Below, piece by piece: positions 1 to 11,204 of a DNA stretch of 64,000 bases; within the stretch, counting starts at the first letter, position 1; every line of letters starts with the position of its first letter. The translations under genes were made by a program, and so were the position numbers. Below the pieces are notes generated by a model that saw only the letters and a program-made list of their open reading frames with translations, had not been told where the DNA came from and searched no databases. The DNA is from Gentiana macrophylla (lineage: Eukaryota; Streptophyta; Magnoliopsida; Gentianales; Gentianaceae): positions 498,501-562,500 of the forward strand of contig CM047806.1 of assembly GCA_026214975.1 (NCBI GenBank), given 5' to 3'.

Positions 1-1076
1 ATATTGTTCTTTAATGTTAACTCTATACGTTGTTGGTTGTGTCATAGATTATTGGATTCGTAATATGATTTCCACACAAAAAACATTGTCTTTAAATATT
101 GTTCTCCATGGACATGTGGTTTAAAATTTGAATTTCAATTGAATACATGTATGGGTTTTATAACATGAAAGTTTGATTATAAATACATTGCTTATGGATT
201 AAAACCCAAAACTCAGCCCAACCCAACCCAACCCGAAACCATTGGGTTTTATAGTAATTTGTTTTGATTTGAGTTAGTATTTTTTTAAACCAACCCGACT
301 AATACTATGAAAAACTCAACCCAAACGAATCCGACCCGACCCAAGCCCAGCCATAGTTTTAAGTTTTTTTTTTAATTTTTCTTATAAGTGAAAAATATGT
401 GGTGAGATAATTATGATGTAAAAAATGGTATAGATTTGAGGGACTAACTATCGCTGTCCGCAACTTAAGACTAATAAGTATGCAAGTAAATTGATCTATT
501 TTGGGGTAATTTTCATCCACCAATAATAATGATATAGAATTTTTTTTATTTATTTAAAATCAATAGAATAGAATTGAATAAAATGAAAGAATAACGTTAC
601 ACCCTCAAAAAAAATAAAAAAAAATTAAAGACTAACGTTACAAAGGGAGAGGTTTTGCATGCACAGTGGTTTTATGGTGGTCCAGGATCACCATGCCACA
701 CTTGTCCACCAATGAAAATCCTTATAAGAAGGATAAAAATGTAAATTAATGGCATTTATATTTTACACGGTGGGTACTTGTGTGTTTTGTTGCTTTCCTA
801 TCGGTACTGGATCACCAAGTCATACCAGGTCTAGGACCATAATAAAATTTCCGTTGCATGCAAAATATTCCAACGCCCAACTTAAATGCTGTTTAGTAGT
901 AGTATTCATTAATTAATTAATCACTTAAAACGCCATTCTTCTTCTTTCCTTCTCCTTCATTCCTTCCCCTCTAATTAATTAATTAAACGCTTCTTAATCT
1001 TCATTTGACAATTGAGATAATTAACCCCCTGGCCAGGGCCCCTTTTAATTTTTGTAATTAGCAGATCGAGGCAGCT
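1..1076. other. AT-rich upstream region of the glycine-rich protein gene
   Basis: No open reading frame here resembles a protein. The stretch is AT-rich with poly-A/T runs and a CCAACCCAACCC-type run near 220-235 that is not a telomere repeat. Two CATGCA (RY-type) motifs lie at 658-663 and 857-862, about 420 and 220 bp before the start codon at 1077. A perfect 12-bp palindrome CCCTGGCCAGGG lies at 1027-1038, in what should be the leader or core promoter. I could not place a convincing TATA box. Confidence 0.5.
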
Positions 1077-1526
1077 ATGAAGCTGATAGTATTCATCCAA
1101 ATATTGTTCCTAGCTTTCCTTGTTTCTTCTGTGATCACCTCCTCTTTTGTCGCATCTGATGACGACGTAAACAAAGATGATGATGCTGGATTTACATCAG
1201 CGTTGTTAGGAGGTGGTGGTTTCGGAGCCGGATTCGGAGGTGGTGGTGGTGGTGTTTTTGGAGGTGGGTTTGGAATCGGAGGTATTGGTGGTGGTGGTGG
1301 TGGTGGTGGTGGAGCTGGTTTCACAACAGGTGGTGGTGGTGCTGGTGTTATAAAGCCAAATGTAGTGTGTACAGTGACGGGGCCATGTTACCAGAAAAAG
1401 CTGACGTGCCCGGATGAGTGTTTCCACTCATTCAGCACTTCCGGTAATGGTTATGGTGGGGGTGGTAGTAGTGGTGGCTGCAACTATGACTGTCACAACA
1501 ATTGTGTTGCTTATTGCTTAACTTGA
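1077..1526 (+). CDS. Secreted glycine-rich protein with C-terminal eight-cysteine domain
   Basis: An intronless gene for 149 aa. Residues 1 to about 22 form a signal peptide (Lys2, then a long hydrophobic run ending VSSVITSS), so the product should enter the secretory pathway and reach the cell wall. An acidic stretch (DDD at 28-30, DDD at 34-36) follows, then a Gly-rich region at about 45-90 with GGGGFG-like repeats. The C-terminus has eight cysteines (98, 104, 111, 115, 135, 139, 143, 147) in the pattern C-x5-C-x6-C-x3-C, a Gly-Ser linker, then C-x3-C-x3-C-x3-C. A glycine-rich stretch followed by a GPC..KLTCP..CF and C..DC...C.AYC tail is known from plant glycine-rich cell-wall-type proteins. 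A structural or wall-associated role is inferred from family resemblance; there is no catalytic motif. The start is the first ATG and directly begins a good signal peptide. Confidence 0.88.
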   Translation: MKLIVFIQILFLAFLVSSVITSSFVASDDDVNKDDDAGFTSALLGGGGFGAGFGGGGGGVFGGGFGIGGIGGGGGGGGGAGFTTGGGGAGVIKPNVVCTVTGPCYQKKLTCPDECFHSFSTSGNGYGGGGSSGGCNYDCHNNCVAYCLT

Positions 1527-1811
1527 TGCTACCAACCTTTTGCCTAACTAATTCAATTTAAGAGTCGAGCCGAGCCCAGCCAAGCCTAGTCGAGTCCGTC
1601 TATATCTATGTCTATGATGATGTATTTTATATACATTTATACAAATCACATACATTATTTCTGCAAAAACAACATATATTATGTTGTGATCTTTAATTTT
1701 ATTGCCAGAATTTAAGGTGGTGTTACATGCATTTTGATGTTCAGGATTTTCCCTATTATATATCGTTTAATTGCCACATTTAATTTTATAGTTGGTCATG
1801 AATCTATCGTT

Positions 1812-2040
1812 TATTTATTTTGTCCCCTGATATAAGTCATTCACAATATCAACAGAGTATTTATTAACATTTTTTCACATCTTACCCCTAATTTATAATT
1901 ATTCAACGACTTCACAACTACTGCATTTATGATAGTCAAATGATGTATTAGACAGTTTAGTCATACCGATATTTAACCTTTTTTTTTTTTAATCTGTGTA
2001 AAAACTTTATGACGACTTATACTTTAGGACGGAGGGAGTA
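1812..2040. mobile_element. Stowaway-like MITE
   Basis: The right end reads GGACGGAGGGAGTA followed by TA, the inverse of the familiar plant Stowaway terminus CTCCCTCCGTCC. The left end near 1815 (TTTTGTCCCCTGATATAAGTCA) is a degenerate inverted match to the right arm (TCCTAAAGTATAAGTCGTCA). The interior is AT-rich and non-coding. A relative with matching internal phrases (TACCCCTAATT; GCATT-ATGATAGT) lies in a katanin intron near 17.8-18.0 kb. The left boundary is uncertain by about 10 bp. Confidence 0.6.
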
Positions 2041-2954
2041 TATTATTAATAATTACTTTCATAGACCCAAAGTAATTTTTATTTTTATTTTTAAGAACAT
2101 TGAAGATCACCCAGAAAACACCGTAGATTAAGGCACAGGCAAAAGGGGAAAGAACCACCTCCACTAACTTAACTCTAGTAACACCTGTTGTAATCTCACA
2201 ATCTTGTAAGGGCTTAGGGTTTATATGATTTCTTAGAATACTCCTTATATCGTGGATCAGTATCTCGCTTACCTAAAGTGGTATTGTGAACTGAGTCTCA
2301 AGGCGACTTGATGATTTTCAAAGTAGGAAGGACTTGTACAAAAATAAAATAAAAATTATAGGGAACCTTATGTAAATGGTGAGAAGTACCAACCACACAA
2401 TCCTCCTTTGGTATCGATACCCCATCGAATCTATTTTCAGAATACCGCAACGATTTCCTTGATCTCTCCGGACAGTCAAATTTAAACTCAAAATTCGTCT
2501 GTGGAGAGAAATGTGGCCATTTTGTCCAGATAGATTCTGAGGAATCCATGTCATGTTCCGTGTAAAGCCAATAACACTGTCCATCCTTCCTGTAAAGAAA
2601 AGTGTATATGTAATAAAAACACGTTGAATATCTTTATGATGATACAGAAAGAAAAAAAAAAGGTAAGTAGAAATTGTTATATCAGCAGCACAGCAGCTCT
2701 CTTACCCGTTCAGTCAGTGAGTGTGAATGATTCTTCTCCAAAGCCGACATACTAAATATTATGATTCATTTATACTAAAACTCTGCTACAAAAGGTATAC
2801 ACTACATACTATACACAGGAATCTCAATTACAATCAAGGAAGAAGCTCTCTGTCTTGATAAATAATAAAATAAAGAGTCTTAAAAGATATACATTAATTT
2901 GCCTCTAAACAAAAAATAAAAAGAATCAATATACAACAGCCTAGCCCCTAGCCC
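2041..2954. other. Gap between the glycine-rich gene and the DUF707 gene, including the latter's 3' UTR
   Basis: No supported gene. The stretch just below 2955 should contain the 3' UTR of the minus-strand DUF707 gene. Two overlapping minus-strand reading frames of 83 and 88 codons at 2298-2584 share bases in different frames and resemble no family I know. Confidence 0.4.
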
Positions 2955-3835
2955 CTAGCTAGAGTTGCGCTTCTGCTGCTTCTGGCGCCTATGTTGTCGT
3001 CTGAGCCTCTTCCATTTTTTGGTAATGGTGTATGGTTCTACCCACTGCCTATCCTCTTTCACTGCCTTCTCCCACCTCTCCTCAAACGTTTCCAGCTCTG
3101 ATGTTGCCTGTCTCCTTATCTGCCATTATTGCATCATCCATGCACATCACATCACATCATCATACGGTTGTTATGTGAAGATGGCGTTATGGGGGGGTAT
3201 GCATAGTGGGAACCAACACTATTCATAGTATTACTATCGACAATTAGAAATAAGCAGTATCTTCATCCTCTTACCTCAACTCGGGCATCAACAGGCTGTC
3301 TCTGAAATCAAGATAAGCAGTCATTTTCATGTAAGAATACCATACCAAAGACATAATTTTTTTCTTTGGATTATATATTTACAAGAAAGTGACAAAGAGA
3401 GAGAAAGAACTAAAAAAAGGAAGTCAGTCAGAAGAGAGAAAACTGTACCTTTGTGGAGTCACCAACCTTGGAAGCCTGTAACATATATAGACGGCATTAA
3501 TCATTAGCAATCAGTGCAGAGTGGATGTTCACAACTAGATATGTCGTAACACAATCAATCACTCTCTTCCACAAGAGTTCAACACCACCAACACAAATTA
3601 AAAAATAGTAACAGACAAAAAAAAAAATGATATTATGCAAAACCTTTTTAGCGGATTGGCCACCCAATGTCTGTATGCTCTGGTGGACCACATATTCACT
3701 ATCAACAACCCCAACGTTCCTTGTCCGATCACCCTATCAAAGTTGAAACTCACTTTAAAAACTGGATCAATCAATAATAACAAATGGTGATGCAATTTGC
3801 AAAGAGATCTAAAGACTCGTGCTTAGCTTAGCCTG

Positions 3836-3882
<47 letters not shown>

Positions 3883-6800
3883 GTTACATATATAATGTCC
3901 CTATGTTTTCACGACCCAACAAGACAGAATATCTCAACCTAGCAAGGTAAATTGTTTCCTACCTATCCATGTGCTGACCCTGCATTCCAGACACTCTATT
4001 GACATGTGCATGAAGATCATTGACCTATGCATATCTTCTCTATAGGGAAAAAAATAAATAGAGTATATTCTTTCTTTTGCAATGAGAGAAGACAGAAATA
4101 TGCCTAAGCAAGTCACAAGTGACGGCAAATATGGACTCGCTTGCAAAATGCAGCAAGAGTGATGGGGATTATATGACAACATATAAGCACCAATCTTATT
4201 CTAACGGGTAAGAGAGTGGACAAGAAGCTTATCGGCCCTATTCTTAAAACCACTTGGAGTATGAAAGCAAAGAGATGATTGGAGCATCAAATCTGAATAT
4301 AGCTATTTCAATTTCATTTGAAAGAAACACTGCTAATTTTTTACGGTAGGTGAAAGATGTCAAAACTACTTTGCAGGTACAATAATATAACTTATCCAAT
4401 TAAACTTTTTTGAAGGGATACACACAAGAAAGAAAAGAATAATGTTAAAAGGGCAAAGCATGTTAATACCTGTGCACAATAACCAAGTTTCATATCCATT
4501 CCCCATCCATGAACAAGATCACTCTGGCAGAAGCAAGAATTCAAACATAAAACACAACTTGAAAGGCAGAATAACATCTTTCAAACAGGGAACGGTCTAG
4601 GAGAGAATCAAGCAGAAAAAGCTAAACAAAATAGGGAACAAAAAAGAGGGATACATCTGGAAAAGATGTAACTTGAATATGCCGAGAAGATTACATAATT
4701 TTACCTGTATTAGATGCCAAGCGCAATGCCATGCAGCTTTTGAAAATACAGGAGCCATTCCTTCTACAAATCTGAAAATAAATGTCAAGCAAGCCTATCT
4801 TACACAGAAAATGGAAATACATATTTCAACCAACTTCATACAAGCAACTAACTATTTCCAAACAATAAGTAACAAATGAGAAAACCACATCTGATGTACT
4901 TCTAGCAGACAATTTCAGCAACTCAGCATGTAAAACAAGTACCATATTGTATCGTAAGCCATATGCTAAGTAAAGCAAAAAAATCGGTAAATACTGCAGG
5001 AAAAAATTTACCCAGCACATGGTGGCCCATCACTGGCATTTGAACATTTTCTATAGCTGTAGGTTCGTCTGCAAAAGGAAAAAAACGTTTTATCGACTCT
5101 AAATGCTTCCAGAAGTTCGTGCCTACAAGAAGAAAGGATTACTTACCTATGAAATCTTTTTTCTCTTTTACGAATTGTTATCCTATGATGTATACCCGTA
5201 GAATTAGGATCTAGAGCAGGCTGAGATATTTCAAATCCTTCTGATTTTACGATCTCCAGGTATCTGAAAAGGAGAACAGAACAATCTAATTGCAGGACTA
5301 TATAGATGAAAAATCAAGGATTTTGGGTTCAGAATTAGAGCTTTCAATTTTGAAGTCAGTTAAAGGCGTTGCCACTTTGGATGGTGAGGGAAAGCAACAT
5401 GTGGTACATGACCCAAAAAAACAAAACACGAATAATATGTGCTAGTTTAAAGTCTTAGATTGAGGTGTCAATTTCATTATACGAAACAAAATAGCTCTAA
5501 GTGGGATCTAATGCCAAAAAAAAAAGGTGATGTTGTGCAGTGTGAGAGGAGGACAACATCAATGGAAAAAATAAAGTAGATGTGAAGTCTAACCCGACCC
5601 TCGCCAAAAAAAATTCGGGTGATGTTGTGCAGTGTGACAGAGGAGGACAACATCAATGGAAAACCCATTCCCCCGACAAAGTAGATGTGATTCTACCCAA
5701 TCGAATTAAAACCTAAACCTAAAAAAAAACATTGATGCCAAGTGCACCTGAGGAGCAACAATTCTACCTTCCAGGGTGAAAATTGTCAACTCCCAAATCT
5801 TCATCCCACAGGAATATGTAATCATACTTGGACACAATATCCGGATGTAAAAAGCGCTTTGCAAACCACCTGAAAGAAGATAAAGATACTCAAAATCAAG
5901 GGAACCACGACTACTGTATATACATGCAAAATCTGTTGCTGATGAAATGAAACAGGGAGAAATATACATTTCAGATATGCATTTCACTTGATACAAAAAA
6001 CTATAACATTTAAGAATAGAGCCTATTCATCAGAAATATACCCAATTAGTTTAAGTTACAACAAAAGACGATACAAAGCACATACCTTTATCTTTAGTGT
6101 TCCCTGTATGCAAATCCGTTTTTTACCACACAACCCAAAAAGAATTCAAAACGAAACAAAACCCTCACCATTTTGTTTGGTTTAGAGCAACTATATGTAC
6201 TGCTTTGTTACTCCATTCAAGGTCACGCCAGCCATTCACATCGCCATCATAGTGAAACAGAACCACAGTAAAATTCTCTGAAAGAAACTGAATTTAATAA
6301 TGTAAGACTACAAATACACATGTATTACAAGCCAAATAGTACAATTACACTAATGTCACACTGCAGGATCTTTCAAGCATTATACCTTTCGAACGATTGT
6401 ATTGACACCACGCTTCTGCTTAATGCCAACTGGCATTGCCAGCAAATTTCGAGAGCTGGAATTATGATCCTGTGGAACAATAGAAAGTAAAAGAAAGAGG
6501 CCACCATTTACACGAGTCACGTCAACTTAGCAGTAGATTGTATAATGAAATTTATGAATCGTTAAACGGATTAGTTAGCCAAAAATGAATGAGGGTCCTG
6601 GCAGCTGAAGATCGAAAAACGGACCTTTGTAACACTGCTAGACCAAAGAGGCTTCAACTCCAGATCTGTTCCAGATGCTATGATGCCACGAGGCAAGCCG
6701 TTTAAACCCCTGGCTGGCCTGCTGGAATCCTTAAAGAAGCATCAAAATCTCAGTGGGTGATTGAGACACATTAATAAGCATCCACCACACCATAGTGGCT

Positions 6801-7678
6801 GTCACTACCTCAGACCAAGCATAAAAAGAATAAAAAAAACAAACAAACAAACAAGCAGAACGTTGTAAAACAAATAAATGCTACCATCTAGAAGATTACC
6901 TTTAGTGTGTAGAAAGGATTCGATCTCGACTCCATCTGCAAGATTAGGAAGAAAAATTGTAGGAAAAAAAAAAGAAAAGAGAAAGAAATAACGCGATCCA
7001 CAGACAGTGGCGGACCAAATAATAATTTTCAGAGATTAATTAATTTTCTAAGTAGAATAATTTTTTACGATTAAAAAAAATATTTTTCTATAAGTGAAAT
7101 ATATAGAGTTTTCTTTCGAAATATTTTTCGAGAAATCAGTAATTATTTTTTAAGTAGAATAATTTTTTATAAAAATATACATATATATAGGTAATAATTT
7201 TTTTTTTTTTTGAAGTCTGGACCCTAGTGAGTGAATCATGTAAATCCGCCTCTGTCCACAGATAGGTACTTATCTTAGACATGCACAAGGCTAATATTGT
7301 AATTAGAATTTCAACAGAAAAATGAAGATTAAAAGCATCAATAATGGTTATTTTCTCCCATCTGACATGCCTAAGGCTACCATTGTAGTTGGAATTACAG
7401 CATACCTCTGTCTCTTGATGTTGATACTCGGTAGTCCTATAGACAACGAACATTAGTGTACAGATAACTCCCATGAAAGGTAAAGGCTTCAGCAATGATC
7501 TGCATGTCCCCTGCAAACCCGATTCCCGACAAGGAAGATGTTGCACAACAGAATGATTCTGAATCAATATTGAGGGCATAATACTAGTGAAGGCTATCAG
7601 ATGAGTGGCAAAACATACCCCACCAAGTAAATGAAGTGTAGTATTCACGAGCCACCTCCATAGTTTAAAAGTCATCAT
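2955..7678 (-). CDS. DUF707 family membrane-anchored protein (404 aa, 15 coding exons)
   Basis: Exons, in gene order: 7678-7619, 7510-7406, 6935-6900, 6729-6625, 6469-6386, 6287-6169, 5869-5768, 5263-5147, 5068-5012, 4771-4705, 4523-4470, 3733-3644, 3475-3449, 3301-3275 and 3119-2955. They total 1215 bp, stay in frame at every GT-AG junction and end at TAG. Residues about 27-43 form one hydrophobic segment followed by VVYRTTE, typical of a type II membrane anchor in this plant family. The conserved block GLPRGII..DLEL.PLW follows (about 79-95), then NLLAM.VGIKQK..VN.IV.KFL, and WWFAKRFLHPD leading into FLWDEDLGV, with D192-E193-D194 resembling a glycosyltransferase DXD motif. The C-terminus is very basic. 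The biochemical role is unknown; a Golgi or ER glycosyltransferase-like function is inference only. An upstream non-coding exon (about 8322-8490) plus the part-exon at 7719-7679 make up the 5' UTR. The start is the first ATG of an adjacent ATG ATG pair. Confidence 0.9.
5526..5672. repeat. Tandem duplication, period about 92 bp, inside a DUF707 intron
   Basis: A phrase beginning GGTGATGTTGTGCAGTGTGA and continuing through GAGGACAACATCAATGGAAAA occurs at 5526 and again at 5618. A shared AAAGTAGATGTGA tail follows each copy. The repeat lies wholly within the intron between the exons at 5869-5768 and 5263-5147. The two copies differ at few positions, so the duplication looks recent. Confidence 0.75.
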
Positions 7679-7719
7679 AGGACAGGGCACTAGCAATCTG
7701 AAAGGATCGTCATAACCAA

Positions 7720-8500
7720 CTGCAACAAACGCAAAACAAATTTGTGATATGAAGCAAGCTAATATTTGAAAATGTTCTTAAATTAGATACACTCACACAG
7801 TCACACTATGAATAAGCAACTAGAAAGAAAGAATCTTGATGAAGGGATTGAATAGTTTTGAAGGGAGAGAGGTAAGCAACCCATAAGTACTGTCACTATC
7901 ATCATTCCACAACTTTATTCCAAAGTTATCTCTTCTTCTTCTTTTATTAAAGCCAGGAAAAAAAAGTAGGAAAAAATAAGAGGAAGAGATTGAAGAAAAC
8001 GACGGCTTTTGGACCTATGGTATCCAAAAGAAAATTTCACTTGTTAAAACCACAGAAATATCTCCTCCTTTCAGGAAGGAGAAAAAAAAAAAAGCAAAAA
8101 AATATGGCTGAAGCGAACACTATAACGAAACAGCAGATTATCTAATTAAAAAAAATAAAAAAAATAAAATGAAAAGTGCATGGAGAAAAATAAAAAGTGG
8201 AAACAGGTTTGGAATAAACAGAGTGAGATAAGAGGGAATTACAAGTAAAAAAAGAAGCTTATAGTAGTAGTTAGTTAGATCCGGAAGCGGAAGCGGAAGC
8301 GGAAGGGAAGATAATCACCTGGCTCGATCGGCTGAGTTGAAAAATGGGAAACAAAACACCAATCCCAAAGTAGGTACCCACGTGATCAACACGAGACTCC
8401 TCCTTCTCCTCTCCTCCTTGTTCCGTCGTCCACCTCCTCTTTCTCCTCTCCTCCTTGTTCCGTCGTCCACCACCAGCAGCTGCAATAAATAAATAAATTA
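7720..8500 (-). other. 5' UTR exon and leader intron of the DUF707 gene
   Basis: Reading the minus strand, a pyrimidine-poor leader exon ends GATCGAGCCAG at 8322 before a GTGATT donor. The intron then runs to the TTGCAG acceptor before 7719. The leader exon carries a 36-bp tandem duplication (TCCTTGTTCCGTCGTCCAC on the plus strand, twice in 8401-8470). An imperfect (GGAAGC)n run lies at 8281-8305. The transcription start was not located. Confidence 0.5.
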
Positions 8501-9706
8501 AAGAAAAGGCCTTAGGACGTCACGTCAGTGACCGATCGACTGATAATAAATTCACGCAGCTACACACCAGACCACCAAACAACGGTTACTGGCTTCCTTC
8601 TGATGACGTCGACACACTAGTCTAGAGTCTAGAGTCTAGACTAATGATAATTACACGTAACTAAAAGAAAGAAAGGGGAAAAAAATGAGTAGGTACGGTA
8701 CGTAAGCTGCAGGAGGACTGGCGTCGTAGGAAGAAGTAGAGATCTCAATGGAAGCAGTGCAGTGAAGGGGTGTTTTCTTCTTCTTCTTCTTCTTTTTTTC
8801 TTCTTGTTATTATTAATAATATAAATCTGTGTGACATCAATTGAGATGGAGGATTGGAAGGTATATAGAGAGAGAGGGAGATGGGATGGGAGGCGTGCGT
8901 GCGGGAACTACTGACCGGGAGAGGGGGAGAGAGATGCTAAAAGACAGGTGGAAGATATTTCTCTTTACAGATTTGAGACGAGGAAACACACGCCACGTTT
9001 TTAGCAGGCGGGCGGGAACATAGTTTTACTTTCTTTTTTTTTTTTATTTAATTATTACAATTGAAAGAATAATAATACATCTATTTATGACTACTAGTGG
9101 GGCTAACCCATCGCATAATGTACGTTAAATTTTTTTGTAAAAAGAAATAATTTATCATCTCTAGAGGAATTCAAACTTGAGACTTGAGGCGTGGCGCCGA
9201 GCATCAACCTCAACTCTAATTAGTTTAATGGCGCCGTCAGTGGGAAACATAGTTCTATTTACCCCAATAAAATAATGCCTTTTTTCCCAATGTTAATGGG
9301 TGTATGCGGGGGAAATTATTTGTTCTATTCAGTATTTGAATATATTAGTTTTTTTTAATCCAGAATGTTTGAAATATGCCAGGTGACATTTATGATTTAT
9401 ATCCAATGACAACATTAATTTGGACCTGTTTGATTAATAATTGGTCTCCTTCAATTTTAAAAAATAAAATAAAATAAAATGAAATCATATGAAATATATG
9501 TTCAGAATGCAAAGGTGTATCCTATCACATTGATCAAAATGTAGATCGCATATATATCCCCTCCTTGTTTGTTAAACGAAACGAATACAAACAATAGTTA
9601 AGGATCAAAATTACCATCACGGTAGTTCTGGGACGTAGTGTCTTAATAAATTTACACTATCCATGTTGCATGCAATATCCTTCCTCGTATTATCGGACAT
9701 ATGTCA

Positions 9707-9746
<40 letters not shown>

Positions 9747-10542
9747 CGTTGTACTGGAAACATTGTTTTTTGAGTTAAGGTGTGAAAATTTAATACAATG
9801 TTTTAATTTACTTGAGCAAATAAATATGTAGAAAACAACATTTACGAATTGGACCGGTGAGACATAACCTCCGATTTACATCATTGATAAACTCTATCGA
9901 CGGAACAATGTGGGTCAGATTTTTTATTTATTTATAAGAGAATTCTACATGTACTAAAATGTAGGATATGTGGTCAGTTGAACTAGTTTGTTTGTGTTTG
10001 TGTTTGCGTTTGTAGTAGTAGTTGTTGTTGTTTGTTAATAATAAAGTAGGTGAACTAAAGTTAACTAACCATTTACGTGCCATTCTAGGTTTACTTGCCG
10101 ACAAACCATAATTATAAATAAATAAATTTAAAAAAAAAAACAGAAAAAAATTATTGAGTAGAAGTTTGTCTCAATTTACTATAGTATACAAATAGGTTGA
10201 CTTGTGTAAAGTTATTAAAAATAAAATCACAAAAAATCATCTTTAGGCATTTTAAATCCTTTCCCTTACTCCCTTCTTCATATCATACATGTATAAGAAC
10301 ACAACTACCCTAAATATGACATCAAAAACATTCCATCTTTGTAATAACAACAAAAATTAAATGAGACAAAGTAGAGTATAGACAAGTCGGGGATTTACAG
10401 GTACACCGTTAGTCCATTTTGTTTCACGAATTTTGCACTTACATCCACAGCAGCAGCAGTAGTAGTAGTAGTAGTTCATCTTTCACACTCTACTTTTACT
10501 CTTCTTCTATGCATACGTACGTACATTTCACACTGAGAATTA
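8501..10542. other. Intergenic region without a supported gene
   Basis: This holds the promoter side of the DUF707 gene and the 3' side of the katanin gene. I see simple-sequence runs (TTC near 8777, poly-A at 9710-9743, GTTTGTGTTTGT near 9985, CAG/TAG triplets near 10450) and no homology-bearing reading frame. The short ATG frames here are low-complexity or unsupported. Confidence 0.5.
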
Positions 10543-11169
10543 CTATTTAAAAAAACCCAACAAAGCATGCTCGAGTTGAGCCTCAATCCTTCATTCATCA
10601 TGGCATGATGTTGATATGATACAGCTTTGAATCGTAAGACTTGTTGGATGATGATGATGATGTCCAGGGATGATATACTATCAAATACGCCAAAAAATTG
10701 AGATATATCCACATTTTGCACTGGAAGACTATTCTCTATTCTCGCCTGGAGTGGAGTCTTTATATATACGGTTCAGATGCATGGTTAGACTCGTGTGATC
10801 AAGTGTGCAAAGACCGACTCTTTGCTATACAATTAACAATAGTTTTATCATAAAGTTGACTAGCTAAGGTTACGGTTTTGTTCAAGAACAAGATTCAACT
10901 GTTGTGCATATCTTGCTACCACACCCACCCTCCTCCTGCAACCAATATTTCAACAATCAGTCCCTCAAATTACACAAATCCGACCCACCCACCTATAGCC
11001 TATAGGGAACCATCATCTTATATCAATATGTATCAATCACCCTTCAATACCAACATATTATAATAAGCATTTAAACGAGCTAGCAATCCTGAATGAATCC
11101 CCAAAAGATTAAGCATATTCCACATGTTTTTCTGGTTACTGATTTTGAATATGTCAATTGCCCCCGGAA

Positions 11170-11204
<35 letters not shown>

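Noticed and set aside
200..345. CCAACCCAACCC-type runs as telomeric repeat
   Set aside because: The unit does not match the plant telomere repeat CCCTAAA and is short and irregular.
1058..1427. Antisense proline-rich and threonine-rich frames over the glycine-rich gene
   Set aside because: They are shadows of the GGT/GGA repeats on the coding strand; no signal or domain, and the sense frame has a signal peptide and ordered cysteines.
7136..7618. Continuation of the DUF707 first coding exon as a 186-codon protein
   Set aside because: Past 7619 the frame runs into the intron; splicing to 7510 restores the family sequence, while the read-through part has no similarity.
8751..9023. Short plus-strand gene near 8751 or 8841
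   Set aside because: Low-complexity arginine/glycine frame with no homology, located in the upstream region of the minus-strand gene.
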